A stretch of DNA of 14,867 nt from Nitrososphaerales archaeon TH5895 (GCA_014523695.1 JAATVS010000042.1:1-14867); one strand, 5' to 3'. Counted from the stretch's first letter, positions 1 through 7,060 are shown. Notes: generated from the letters alone by a model not told the origin. Numbers and translations are program-made.

Positions 1-84
1 TTCAAAAGTCTATAATTAGGAACTCTTATTAAGTTTCAGATAGGTCCACATTTTCGTGAGGATTTATCCGGACTAATTAGCTCT

Positions 85-774
85 TCATTGTGACCCTGAG
101 ATAGTTACATTTTGGAGCGGATGTATTTTAGTAACTCCTATGACAAAAGTGCTGGTATTAGGCAAAACAGTTCTTTCATCACTAGTATTAAATAACACTA
201 TATCTGTAATTACAGGCGTATAGCTATTTCTTGTAGAGTTTTGTTGGATATCAAAGTTATAAAGACACATGTAGCCTGGCCTAGAAAGATCTTTCTCGAT
301 ACTCAAGTTGGCAGGCTGTAATTTTGGTATTTGACCTACTAGCAACCTTAGATGGGTACTGGTATCTGAATCACAAGGAAGTTTAGCCGATACGGATCCC
401 TCAGCTATGGCAAAAGGATATGTCTCGTAAAGATGAATGAAATCTTTTGCGGGTATTATTTGATGTGAAAGTATTATGTTCTCTCCCCTCGAATATAAGT
501 CTGCCCCATTATCATCGAGACTTGTGTCAGAAGTATTGGTGTTTCTTACCTTGTCTAGGACTGAATCCATCAAATTGTCTGGTGATCCGATGGATTCTAA
601 CAGTCCCTCTGGGTCATTTGCCATATCGGGTGACCTAAGATTAGTTCCGTCATCTAGTTGCGCTATCCCGTCGAAAGGCACATCGATATCAGTCTCTATT
701 AAGGGAACAAGCGAGAAAATTAAACCACTAAGGGCAAGGTGTGCAATGGCATACCGAAATCTCAGAATATTCAT
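85..774 (-). CDS. Exported sequon-rich protein of unknown function
   Basis: A 229-residue protein starting at an ATG. Residues 8-27 form one hydrophobic segment after a short basic start (RFRY), which reads as a signal peptide or N-terminal anchor. The rest is polar, so most of the chain should lie outside the membrane. Six N-X-S/T sequons (NTS, NLS, NST, NTS, NTS, NVT) fit an N-glycosylated archaeal surface protein. Two cysteines (in LPCDS and YMCLY) could form a disulfide. The middle (YPFAIAEGSVSAKLPC) and the end (ITDIVLFNTSDE, TSTFVIGV) have regular beta-strand character, so a small beta-sandwich is plausible. I recall similar secreted hypothetical proteins in Nitrososphaera-type genomes but know no function. 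It stands alone, with about 600 gene-free bases upstream. Coding is likely; function is unknown. Confidence 0.78.
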   Translation of the reverse strand: MNILRFRYAIAHLALSGLIFSLVPLIETDIDVPFDGIAQLDDGTNLRSPDMANDPEGLLESIGSPDNLMDSVLDKVRNTNTSDTSLDDNGADLYSRGENIILSHQIIPAKDFIHLYETYPFAIAEGSVSAKLPCDSDTSTHLRLLVGQIPKLQPANLSIEKDLSRPGYMCLYNFDIQQNSTRNSYTPVITDIVLFNTSDERTVLPNTSTFVIGVTKIHPLQNVTISGSQ

Positions 775-1375
775 ATGTGCTAAAAAAGCGTAAAACTTTC
801 TACAAAAGGCGCGATGTCATTTTTTTTTGATTATTACATGATAGTATTTCCCTTGGGTGCGGCTTTGAGATCTGACCCATCAGTATGAGACTAGTGCTCT
901 TTAATGCTTCGATGCATATGGGCACATTGGAATACATAGAAGTGAAGGGCTATAGGGGGAGGCCTGAATGCAAGAGTTCCTATCATTCATTTCAAGTATG
1001 GACTTCGCGGATACGACATAAGTAACACGGCCACTACCATTCTTCTTTGAAGATATATTGATCTTAACGCAGTAATATTCATGTTTGAGGGAACTCAAAA
1101 ATTCGTATTCGTGTTCGAGAATCGGTGCAAATTGAAGGGCAGTTTGAAATTATCTAAATTAATTAGTTTCAGCATGTGGCGTTGTCAATCGGATAATTTG
1201 TTAGAAGGTATATAAGCATATGTGAGTATTCTCCTCCAATTGAATGATTATCGAGCATGTAGGATATGTGGATGCAGCGACCATACATGGATAGGATGTA
1301 TAACGCATTGGGTGAAGCATACGAGAGGAAGAGATGGTTTTTGTGTTCAAAGGGACTAATGAGAAGCGAAGATAG
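775..1375. other. Gene-free spacer of about 600 bases
   Basis: I see no convincing gene here. There is a nine-T run at 820-828 and scattered AT-rich stretches. Two short minus-strand open frames (901-1098 and 1201-1389) show no domain, and the first has only a TTG start. I found no tRNA T-arm and no paired box C/D motifs. It probably holds the promoter of the exported protein and the 3' region of the HD-domain gene. Confidence 0.5.
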
Positions 1376-2038
1376 TCACTTAATCTCATACAAGGCTATC
1401 GACAATTTTACTGCGAATCTTTCGTCAGTATTTTGAGCGATTGGAATCACATATTTTTCGGTTTCTTCCCTATACCTAAATGCCTTTTCACGCTGACTAA
1501 CAGTTCTCATATACCTAGCGTTGTCTAGCCTATCTGCTAGCATTACATACCTAGTAGTCTTAGAACTAGACGCAATTTTCTCAAAATAGGTCTGTAGATG
1601 TTCAACCCTTCTATCATCCGGGGAATTGCGAGATAGTGTAATTATGATATCACCTACACCCTTACCAAAGTCAGTTAACAGCTTTGTCGAATCGTAACTT
1701 GGATCTCTCGTCTTCTCGAAGACATCGTGCAAAAGAGCCGCGCATAATGCATTGATATCTCGACAACAAATCTCTTCACTTAAGATGAGCGACACTCTTA
1801 GGCAATGATTAATGTATGGATCATTTTTATTGTTGTTTCTAGAAAGACCGGCGTGTAGATTGAATGCTACACTGAACGCTTTCGTCAACTTGTATATGTC
1901 ATCAGGAGAATTTTCAAATGGCCTCATTAGTTTAGACAAGCCTACTTTCGTGAATTCATTCAAGTAATTATCCATAATTATCTGATCTACACAAATGTCA
2001 ACCCCGTATGATATTATCATTGTTGCGGACCAAGTCAA
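1376..2038 (-). CDS. RelA/SpoT-type HD-domain protein (Mesh1-like)
   Basis: A 220-residue protein with the HD arrangement of (p)ppGpp hydrolases and nothing else: no synthetase, TGS or ACT domain, so it resembles stand-alone Mesh1-type enzymes. In order: HAGLSR (H62), PYINHCLRV (H78), ALLHDVFEKT (H104-D105) and MLADRLDN (D169, N173). The family hydrolyses the 3'-pyrophosphate of (p)ppGpp, or related nucleotides, with a bound metal such as Mn. The usual HDxxED reads HDVFEK here, so the second acidic residue of the ED pair is lysine and activity is uncertain. The longest frame begins at a TTG; an ATG at residue 22 (position 1975), just before the first domain helix, is an alternative. It lies 46 bases downstream of the winged-helix gene on the same strand and probably shares its transcript. 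Confidence 0.8.
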   Translation of the reverse strand: MTWSATMIISYGVDICVDQIIMDNYLNEFTKVGLSKLMRPFENSPDDIYKLTKAFSVAFNLHAGLSRNNNKNDPYINHCLRVSLILSEEICCRDINALCAALLHDVFEKTRDPSYDSTKLLTDFGKGVGDIIITLSRNSPDDRRVEHLQTYFEKIASSSKTTRYVMLADRLDNARYMRTVSQREKAFRYREETEKYVIPIAQNTDERFAVKLSIALYEIK

Positions 2039-2056
2039 CTAATTGTACAGGTTCTA

Positions 2057-2069
2057 TCAATTCAATTGA
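2057..2069. repeat. Short inverted repeat between the wHTH and HD genes
   Basis: TCAATT and AATTGA are separated by one base in the 46-base gap between the two minus-strand genes. It is AT-rich and may be chance, but it could be a binding site for a dimeric regulator or a weak processing signal. Confidence 0.25.
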
Positions 2070-2084
2070 CACAAAGACAGTAAT

Positions 2085-2837
2085 CTATTCTGCCTTTAAT
2101 CTAGCGAGTTCTTCGAACGCCTCATCTAATTCTTTCAGTATCTTAATTCGAAATCGGGAAAATTTATCATCTTCTGACAGCAAATTGAACATTATAGCTT
2201 CTTCGTGGCTCAATTCGTCCCTATGAGTTAAACCCTTTTTTTTAAATATGCTCAAATAGTGGGAATATAATCGTGTTAATCTGACTCCAAGATAGAATGC
2301 GAGTGCTTTAATATCTAATTCAAGTAATTTTGAATACCTCTCTTTTTCTTCAGATATCTTTGAAGATCTAATTATTTCGATAGTACGATTGGTGGTAACG
2401 CAGCATTTATGCAAGTACTCTGATATTATAGTCAGAACTGTTGGACTCCAATTTTTCACAGTATTTTCATTAATATATTGGAATAATAATAGCCTTAGGA
2501 TAATATTTTCACAGTATTTCGAGAGTAGAAAGACAGTAAAAATCTGTTTTTCACTCAAAATGTAGAATAAACCACAAGTGGTTAATGCGTAATTTCGGCC
2601 ACCTTTCCTGAATCTATTGCCGTGAACTACCTCTATTAGGTTCCGGTCGAGAAGAGTAGCAAGGTGCTTTTCATCCTCAGAGTCTATTGGTGGCTGCTTT
2701 TTGAACCATAAATACGAATGAATGCCTTCATTCCTATTATATAATTCAATGATCTTTAGCAATAGCGATTTTTCTGGGTCATTCAGCTCAGCCGAAGTAC
2801 ACAGGATCAATTGGGATATGTACTCAGCATAACTCAT
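2085..2837 (-). CDS. Probable winged-helix DNA-binding protein
   Basis: A 250-residue soluble protein starting at an ATG. Residues 20-92 look like a winged helix: helices around KSLLLKIIELY and KHLATLLDRNLIEVV, then a basic hairpin (GNRFRKGGRNYALTTCGLFYIL) shaped like the wing and the 'Y-x-L-T-x-x-G' element of archaeal MarR/PadR-like regulators. The remaining 150 residues are mainly helical, with a possible coiled region (residues 155-175) and an acidic-basic helix at the C-terminus (KELDEAFEELARLKAE), likely for dimerisation. I infer a transcription regulator; the ligand and targets are unknown. It precedes the HD-domain gene on the same strand. Its promoter carries a perfect palindrome around the TATA box, which hints at autoregulation. 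Family resemblance is by motif only. Confidence 0.65.
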   Translation of the reverse strand: MSYAEYISQLILCTSAELNDPEKSLLLKIIELYNRNEGIHSYLWFKKQPPIDSEDEKHLATLLDRNLIEVVHGNRFRKGGRNYALTTCGLFYILSEKQIFTVFLLSKYCENIILRLLLFQYINENTVKNWSPTVLTIISEYLHKCCVTTNRTIEIIRSSKISEEKERYSKLLELDIKALAFYLGVRLTRLYSHYLSIFKKKGLTHRDELSHEEAIMFNLLSEDDKFSRFRIKILKELDEAFEELARLKAE

Positions 2838-2844
2838 TTTATTG

Positions 2845-2880
2845 GATCGTATAAAACTTAACTTGCTATATATAGCGATC
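2845..2880 (-). promoter_or_regulatory. Promoter of the winged-helix gene inside nested palindromes
   Basis: A 12-base perfect palindrome, GCTATATATAGC (2865-2876), contains a strong TATA box centred about 33 bases before the ATG at 2837, the usual archaeal distance. GATCG (2845-2849) and CGATC (2876-2880) form outer arms, so the whole promoter up to near the start codon sits within an imperfect inverted repeat. An operator role is inferred. Confidence 0.5.
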
Positions 2881-2903
2881 TTATAACCCCTATGTAGAGT
2901 AGT

Positions 2904-3041
2904 CTAGTATGCATGAAATTGAGATTTGTGTGTTTTCAGCTTTCTGAACGTGGAAAATGTATCAAAACATTTGTCGCATCTCCACTGATTTGCTCTAGCA
3001 TCTTCATATCGAATATGGTTTTCTGATTCGGTGTTATACAT
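2904..3041 (-). CDS. Small single C2H2 zinc-finger protein
   Basis: A 46-residue protein whose C-terminal half is a textbook C2H2 finger, C-x2-C-x12-H-x4-H (RCDKCFDTFSTFRKLKTHKS then QFH), with the usual aromatic and leucine core positions. The frame stays open upstream to 3197 (97 residues), but that extension looks non-coding. I chose the ATG at 3041 because an AT-rich TATA-like element (TTATAATTAA, 3070-3079) lies about 30 bases before it and because small archaeal C2H2 proteins are usually this short. Nitrososphaeria carry many such mini-fingers. They are thought to bind nucleic acid or mediate protein contacts, but most are uncharacterised. The 8-residue tail-to-finger spacing leaves room for only one finger. 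Confidence 0.68.
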   Translation of the reverse strand: MYNTESENHIRYEDARANQWRCDKCFDTFSTFRKLKTHKSQFHAY

Positions 3042-3197
3042 GCCTAATTGTACGTCGTAATTTATCGGATTATAATTAATCCTATACTTTAATTTCGTCA
3101 GGTTGACCCTCAACGTTTGATGCGTAAAGTTACAAGATTTAAAGATGGTAGTTAGCTTAATGATTACATTTGCAAAATGAAATTTATCATGATACAC

Positions 3198-3633
3198 GCT
3201 TAATCAAGCCTCAAAGCACTTTGATATTGGCTTTTTAACAATCTAAACGCTGAAGGATCTGAGATATGGAGCGTCATGGCCGAGATGAGACTACCATTTT
3301 TTGCCGGTATTCATTGCTAAATTGTAAATCACCATCATACTTTCATTACTTTGGCAAGAGGATCACAACACTACTACACTATCTCAATTCTTAAGAACAC
3401 CAGAAACAAGCTGATTTCTTTCGATTTGCCAGATCGCAATTACTAGATATTCCTGAGCGGGTCTTCGTATTCACCACTAATCTTCTGATGATTGGTGTTC
3501 ATTTCCTGCCTATCCCATACCCCTTCCTAATTATTGAATATTGAGTGATGCCAATCGCTACCTGCACTTCTTGCCACTTTAAAACTTGATCTAGCCTTCA
3601 AAGGCTAACTTCTTGTGGCTTCTCGAAATCCAG
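3198..3633. other. Gene-free spacer
   Basis: No open frame of useful length, no tRNA and no clear repeat was seen between the zinc-finger gene region and the promoter of the 99-residue protein. Purine-rich stretches such as 3255-3290 contain GATGAG-like words, but there is no paired box D, so I do not call a guide RNA. Confidence 0.4.
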
Positions 3634-3639
3634 ATATAA
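3634..3639 (+). promoter_or_regulatory. TATA box of the 99-residue unknown protein
   Basis: ATATAA lies 25-30 bases before the ATG at 3664, the spacing expected for a leaderless archaeal transcript. It is the main support that the downstream frame is a real gene. Confidence 0.45.
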
Positions 3640-3663
3640 CTGTGACTTTGAAATATCTGTCAT

Positions 3664-3963
3664 ATGGAAGATGGAACCTCTTCGACGCAGAATACTGTTC
3701 CTTTCCCGACATTGACCATACTATACTTGCCAATGGAAGCTGAGACTATCGTGGCGGAGATTGGTCAGAAATACAATAACATGACCGCCGAAGATTGCAC
3801 CGGATATTTTGCAGGGGGAGCAGAGAGGCGATTCAAGAAGGTGACCATTTGGAGCCAAGGAATTGATAGCCTCTGGTTTAATGCAATCGTAGCTAGAATC
3901 AAAGAGCTATCTGATCTGACTAAGATTCCTATTGTTTCGGGAGGTATAATGTATTGCATCTAG
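3664..3963 (+). CDS. Small protein of unknown function
   Basis: A 99-residue soluble frame from an ATG to a TAG, with no signal peptide or membrane segment. Predicted elements alternate: a strand at residues 16-22 (LTILYLP), a helix at 24-36 (EAETIVAEIGQKY), a strand at KKVTIWS, a helix at WFNAIVARIKELSDL and a final strand IPIVSGGIM. That order suggests a compact alpha/beta fold. I recognise no family. A TATA box at leaderless spacing supports expression. The final helix-strand stretch ends abruptly at YCI, so a C-terminal truncation is possible. Being alone, it gets no help from its neighbours. Confidence 0.5.
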   Translation: MEDGTSSTQNTVPFPTLTILYLPMEAETIVAEIGQKYNNMTAEDCTGYFAGGAERRFKKVTIWSQGIDSLWFNAIVARIKELSDLTKIPIVSGGIMYCI

Positions 3964-4059
3964 CTCCGAGATTGATTGGTTAGAATTATTCAAGGCCTTT
4001 TCTAGTGCACAAAAAATATGTAGACAGAGATAACCCGACCCAATCAAATAGGGATAGCA

Positions 4060-4068
4060 AATATATGG
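4060..4068 (+). promoter_or_regulatory. TATA box of the aspartate kinase gene
   Basis: AATATATGG lies about 35-40 bases before the TTG start at 4102, which would place transcription start near 4087 and give a leader of roughly 15 bases with no obvious ribosome binding site. Confidence 0.45.
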
Positions 4069-4101
4069 TTTGACATGTAGCAATTTTTACGAATAGCTGA
4101 T

Positions 4102-5526
4102 TTGGTTAGGGTTGTTGTAGCGAAATTCGGTGGAAGCGCTCTTGGATTACATGGATCTTTACTTCCATCAGTTATAGACAGGATAGGTCAACTTAAGGCA
4201 AACGCAAAAATAGTTGCTGTTTTTTCTGCACCCATCATTGAATACGATTCAAAGAAAGTTTCAATGACCGATGTAGCTTTGAGCAAAGGCAAGGGCTATG
4301 CGGCTTCGCGACTTGTAGATCTAAAAGTGCTTAGAAAAATCTACGATGATTTATCATCAAATTATCTTAACTCTATCTACAAACATGAATTCATGGATCT
4401 ATTAAACTCTTTTTTTCATGAGGTGACTATATCGCTTAAACAAGCTGCAGAAAATAAGCGCTTTGTGGATGTTGTTAGATCAAGGACACTAGCATACAGT
4501 GGTGAAATTCCCATGTCTTACTTAATGGATTATGTCTTAAGGAGTAGAGGCTTTAAATCTGGACACGTCAATATCACGCAATGGCCTATTATTACGGATG
4601 ATAATTTCGAAGGGGCAAACTTCAGCTTAGAAGATTCTAGAAGAAACATCTCATACTTGCTAGATCTAATAGAACATAATGAAGTTGTGACAATGGGTGG
4701 TTTCATAGGAAAGACAATCGATGGGCTTGAAACTACATACGAACGCGGCGGCTCGGATAGGACAGCTGCAGATATTGCTATCCTTCTTGATGACAAATAT
4801 GACATCCGATTAGATTTCGAGAAAGACAGCGCGGTGCAAAGCGCTGACCCACGGGTTGTCAAAAACAACTTGCATTACGTCACTCATTTATCTTATAACG
4901 AAGCTAGGTTAGCAGGGATGTTTGGTATGAAGATTCTAGATCCAGTGGCGATAAAGGAGATCGATGACAACGGACTCGATATCCCAATCACGGTAACTGA
5001 TATGTCATTTCCTTCTCGATTCACGATCATAAAAAGGACATTGCCAAATGGTGAGGACGAGAATCTCATCAAGATCGTTACTGGTAAAAAAAACTGTGCT
5101 ATCGTGAGGATGGAATCAATATCTGCTTCACATTTGTTAGCAATGCTTGAGAAAGTAAGAGAGTATCATGAATTCGTGAAACTGTCTCCTTACCGAGTCG
5201 ACGACCTAGAGATCTCAAGAATCCTCTTTTTGGATGCGGATTTTGTAAGAAGAAATGAGCGGTACTTCAGAGCTTATAATTCAAGAATGGAAATAATTTA
5301 TCAAAGAGGTGTGGTTACAATGATAGGAGACAATATGTGGAAGAGTCCTCGAATTGCATCTTTGGTAAGTAGCACTGTGGGTGAGCATGGTATTAACATT
5401 CTCAATCTAGATGCACAAGAGGAAACGTCGAGAATATTAATAGTTGTAGAGGATTCAGGGAATAACGTGAATAGCGCAATCAGCGCTATACATTCACAAA
5501 GACCTAGGTTTCATGGAAGGGGATGA
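4102..5526 (+). CDS. lysC: Aspartate kinase
   Basis: A 474-residue aspartokinase (EC 2.7.2.4), which phosphorylates L-aspartate as the first committed step to lysine, threonine and methionine. It starts at a TTG; the first residues already enter strand one (VVVAKFGGSALG, K8-G11), so no upstream start is needed. The amino-acid-kinase domain runs to about residue 305 and includes RGGSDRTAADIA (215-226), SADPRVV and FGMKILDPVAI. The family's usual KFGGTS and LHP signatures are slightly altered (GGSA, LDP). Two ACT domains follow, the second at about 403-470 (GVVTMIGDNMWKSPRIA), the usual site of lysine or threonine feedback. Length is normal for the family. It is a single gene with its own TATA box; no asd or hom gene is nearby. 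Confidence 0.93.
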   Translation: MVRVVVAKFGGSALGLHGSLLPSVIDRIGQLKANAKIVAVFSAPIIEYDSKKVSMTDVALSKGKGYAASRLVDLKVLRKIYDDLSSNYLNSIYKHEFMDLLNSFFHEVTISLKQAAENKRFVDVVRSRTLAYSGEIPMSYLMDYVLRSRGFKSGHVNITQWPIITDDNFEGANFSLEDSRRNISYLLDLIEHNEVVTMGGFIGKTIDGLETTYERGGSDRTAADIAILLDDKYDIRLDFEKDSAVQSADPRVVKNNLHYVTHLSYNEARLAGMFGMKILDPVAIKEIDDNGLDIPITVTDMSFPSRFTIIKRTLPNGEDENLIKIVTGKKNCAIVRMESISASHLLAMLEKVREYHEFVKLSPYRVDDLEISRILFLDADFVRRNERYFRAYNSRMEIIYQRGVVTMIGDNMWKSPRIASLVSSTVGEHGINILNLDAQEETSRILIVVEDSGNNVNSAISAIHSQRPRFHGRG

Positions 5527-5542
5527 CAATAATTCAGATATA

Positions 5543-5566
5543 CAAAGCATTTTACTCTTTGCTTTT
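5543..5566 (+). terminator. Possible terminator after aspartate kinase
   Basis: A short hairpin (CAAAG and CTTTG around a T-rich loop) ends in CTTTT, 17 bases after the stop codon. Archaeal termination depends mainly on T-runs, so the run of T-rich steps matters more than the weak stem. Confidence 0.3.
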
Positions 5567-5692
5567 CAGGAACCAGGATGTATACAGACGTGTTATAACG
5601 ATAACCTCTCATTGATGTCAAGGTTTTGTCCAATAACTTGTAGCTTGTAGGAGCATGACGGAATGTCTAAGTACCGTTTGTTTATCTTTTAG

Positions 5693-5731
5693 GCAGAATT
5701 GGTCTAAGGCGTGGAGCTAAAAAAATTCTGC
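5693..5731. repeat. Perfect 8-base inverted repeat upstream of the acylphosphatase-like gene
   Basis: GCAGAATT (5693-5700) and AATTCTGC (5724-5731) are exact reverse complements separated by 23 bases, and end 35 bases before the GTG start at 5767. The sequence in the loop (GGTCTAAGGCGTGG) resembles the D-loop of tRNA-Leu, but no T-arm follows. It could be an operator pair, an RNA hairpin in the leader, or a decayed tRNA fragment. Confidence 0.35.
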
Positions 5732-5766
5732 ACTTTCGACGAATTATGCCTTTGGAACAATAAAGT

Positions 5767-6066
5767 GTGCGACAGCTTCATGCTACCAATTTCGTAGCCG
5801 AGAACAAAGTTCATGTCATTGTGAATGGGGATACTGAGAGCATTGATGAATTCGTAGATCATATAAAAAACAATGATATCAAAATAAAGACTTCAGCTAC
5901 TCCACACAATGTTAGTGAACTGGTGGACTACAACGGACCGGATATAGATTGGAATCGATATGAAATCAGATTCATGACTGGTCAAATGACCAAAGGCTTC
6001 CGTCTGGCCAATGAAGAATTGGACAAGATCGAGAAGAGTCTAACTAACATCACTGATAAATCATGA
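5767..6066 (+). CDS. Diverged acylphosphatase-like small protein
   Basis: A 99-residue frame starting at GTG directly after an in-frame TAA. The core (NKVHVIVNGDTESIDEFVDHI) matches the second half of the acylphosphatase fold, where a strand is followed by 'G-x-x-E-x-I-x-x-F' and a helix, and YEIRFM then forms another strand. The charged helical tail (FRLANEELDKIEKSL) is like tails of annotated Nitrososphaeria acylphosphatases. The catalytic GRVQGVxFR loop with its arginine is absent, so I expect no acylphosphate hydrolysis; it may be a binding or structural relative. The N-terminal strand could also have been lost through truncation. The family call is tentative; that the frame is coding is more secure. 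Confidence 0.5.
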   Translation: MRQLHATNFVAENKVHVIVNGDTESIDEFVDHIKNNDIKIKTSATPHNVSELVDYNGPDIDWNRYEIRFMTGQMTKGFRLANEELDKIEKSLTNITDKS

Positions 6067-6210
6067 CCTGGGAGTTAACACCCACACTGAGGACCAGTCA
6101 AGTCAACAGAACCTCAATGGTAGTTCTTGAAACACTTCTTTCGTGTTGATAATCAAATGCAATTTGAGGACATCCTCTGCTAAGTCTCAATCAATCGGCA
6201 AACATGCAGC

Positions 6211-6218
6211 TTTATAAC
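6211..6218 (+). promoter_or_regulatory. TATA box of the CPBP-family gene
   Basis: TTTATAAC sits about 32-39 bases before the ATG at 6250, giving a predicted leader of under ten bases. Confidence 0.4.
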
Positions 6219-6249
6219 AGCTGACACAAAAATTGGAAGCAAGATCAGA

Positions 6250-6861
6250 ATGCTAGACCATTTTAAATATGACTTGAATCCACTGCGGTGGCTTTCCAAA
6301 TTTCGGCGCACATCGATCCCATATTTGTTGTTAATGTTTGGTTTTTATCATTCTTTAGGTCTTATTGGTGCCTTTGCTGGTACGATGTTGATTCAGACAA
6401 CTATTCCCGGTTACGTCGAACCTATTGTTCCTCGATATCTGGATTCTGTAGTGTTAGCTGGCCCCATAGAGGAGTCATTATTTTTTGGGATACCTTTATA
6501 CGGTTTAGCGAATGGAAATGCAGCTCTGGTTGGCGGATTAGTTTGGACCTTCCTTCATCTCATTAATACTGAAGATTTATCCATTTCAAGCCTAGCATAT
6601 GTCAATTGGCTTTTTGTAATTCCATCATTTTTTTTCAGTTTTCGTGTGTGGATTACTGGAAAGGGTTGGTTCGCAGTGGTATCTCATTCCGTTTGGAATT
6701 GCTTCTTCTTTCTAGCTGGCTGCTACGCTGGCGAATATGAATGCATGTCCTATGAAAATCCTAGTGCACTACTGAGTAGCACCTTTCTAGCTACGTTGCT
6801 TGTTCTAATTACCTACTGGTTATATCAGAAGAGAAGATACCTCGTTGAAAAAAAGATTTAG
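6250..6861 (+). CDS. CPBP-family intramembrane metalloprotease
   Basis: A 203-residue membrane protein with about six hydrophobic segments and the CPBP (CAAX protease and bacteriocin-processing) motif order. Motif 1 is PIEESLFFG (E74-E75), motif 2 WTFLHL (H103) and motif 3 SHSVWN (H146 and N150). In the family these residues bind the catalytic metal and sit in the membrane. Members cleave prenylated or other membrane-associated peptides, or act in self-protection; substrates in archaea are mostly unknown. Two points are unusual: the arginine of the usual EExxxR is phenylalanine, and the usual FxxxH reads WTFLH. All metal-binding positions remain. The basic tail (YQKRRYLVEKK) should be cytosolic. 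It is a lone gene with its own TATA box. Confidence 0.82.
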   Translation: MLDHFKYDLNPLRWLSKFRRTSIPYLLLMFGFYHSLGLIGAFAGTMLIQTTIPGYVEPIVPRYLDSVVLAGPIEESLFFGIPLYGLANGNAALVGGLVWTFLHLINTEDLSISSLAYVNWLFVIPSFFFSFRVWITGKGWFAVVSHSVWNCFFFLAGCYAGEYECMSYENPSALLSSTFLATLLVLITYWLYQKRRYLVEKKI

Positions 6862-6970
6862 ATGAGTATATTCAGAGCCATATAACATACCAGGCATTGT
6901 AGATTTGTTTACGCTGTGAACATGAGCACCCGATTACAACCACAGATTAAATGAATTATAGCGTTACAGT

Positions 6971-6980
6971 CAAATATTAG
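6971..6980 (+). promoter_or_regulatory. TATA-like element of the tRNA-Gln gene
   Basis: CAAATATTAG is centred about 34 bases before the first base of the mature tRNA, a reasonable distance for TBP/TFB-dependent transcription of a tRNA with a short 5' leader. Confidence 0.3.
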
Positions 6981-7021
6981 TCCTGGATTACTGATCTATA
7001 CAGCTCGGAAGCCCGGTCGAG

Positions 7022-7044
7022 CACGTCAGAAACGTGCGCCGAAT
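7022..7044 (+). other. tRNA-Gln intron 1 (D-arm, non-canonical)
   Basis: About 23 bases between D-stem GAG and the D-loop. The intron plus the base before it holds a perfect 6-base hairpin, GCACGT-CAGAA-ACGTGC (7021-7037). Because C occurs at both edges, 7023-7045 gives the same product. A bulge-helix-bulge at the edges was not resolved by eye. Confidence 0.6.
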
Positions 7045-7060
7045 CTAGTGGCCAAACTTA

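Noticed and set aside
447..793. Plus-strand frames opposite the exported protein
   Set aside because: They are shadows of the minus-strand gene with no domain or promoter.
901..1098. 65-residue minus-strand frame
   Set aside because: It has only a TTG start, no TATA box at the right distance and no recognisable domain; the C-terminal half looks random.
1105..1130. GTTCGAGAATC resembling a tRNA T-arm
   Set aside because: The flanking bases do not pair and no D-arm or acceptor is present.
1201..1389. 62-residue minus-strand frame overlapping the end of the HD gene
   Set aside because: Composition is unlike the neighbouring proteins, there is no promoter, and it overlaps the HD gene's 3' end.
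3042..3197. N-terminal extension of the C2H2 protein to an upstream ATG
   Set aside because: The extra 52 residues look like translated AT-rich spacer, and the TATA-like element at 3070-3079 fits the internal ATG at 3041.
4530..4868. 112-residue minus-strand frame within aspartate kinase
   Set aside because: It lies wholly inside the well-supported lysC frame and shows no family features.
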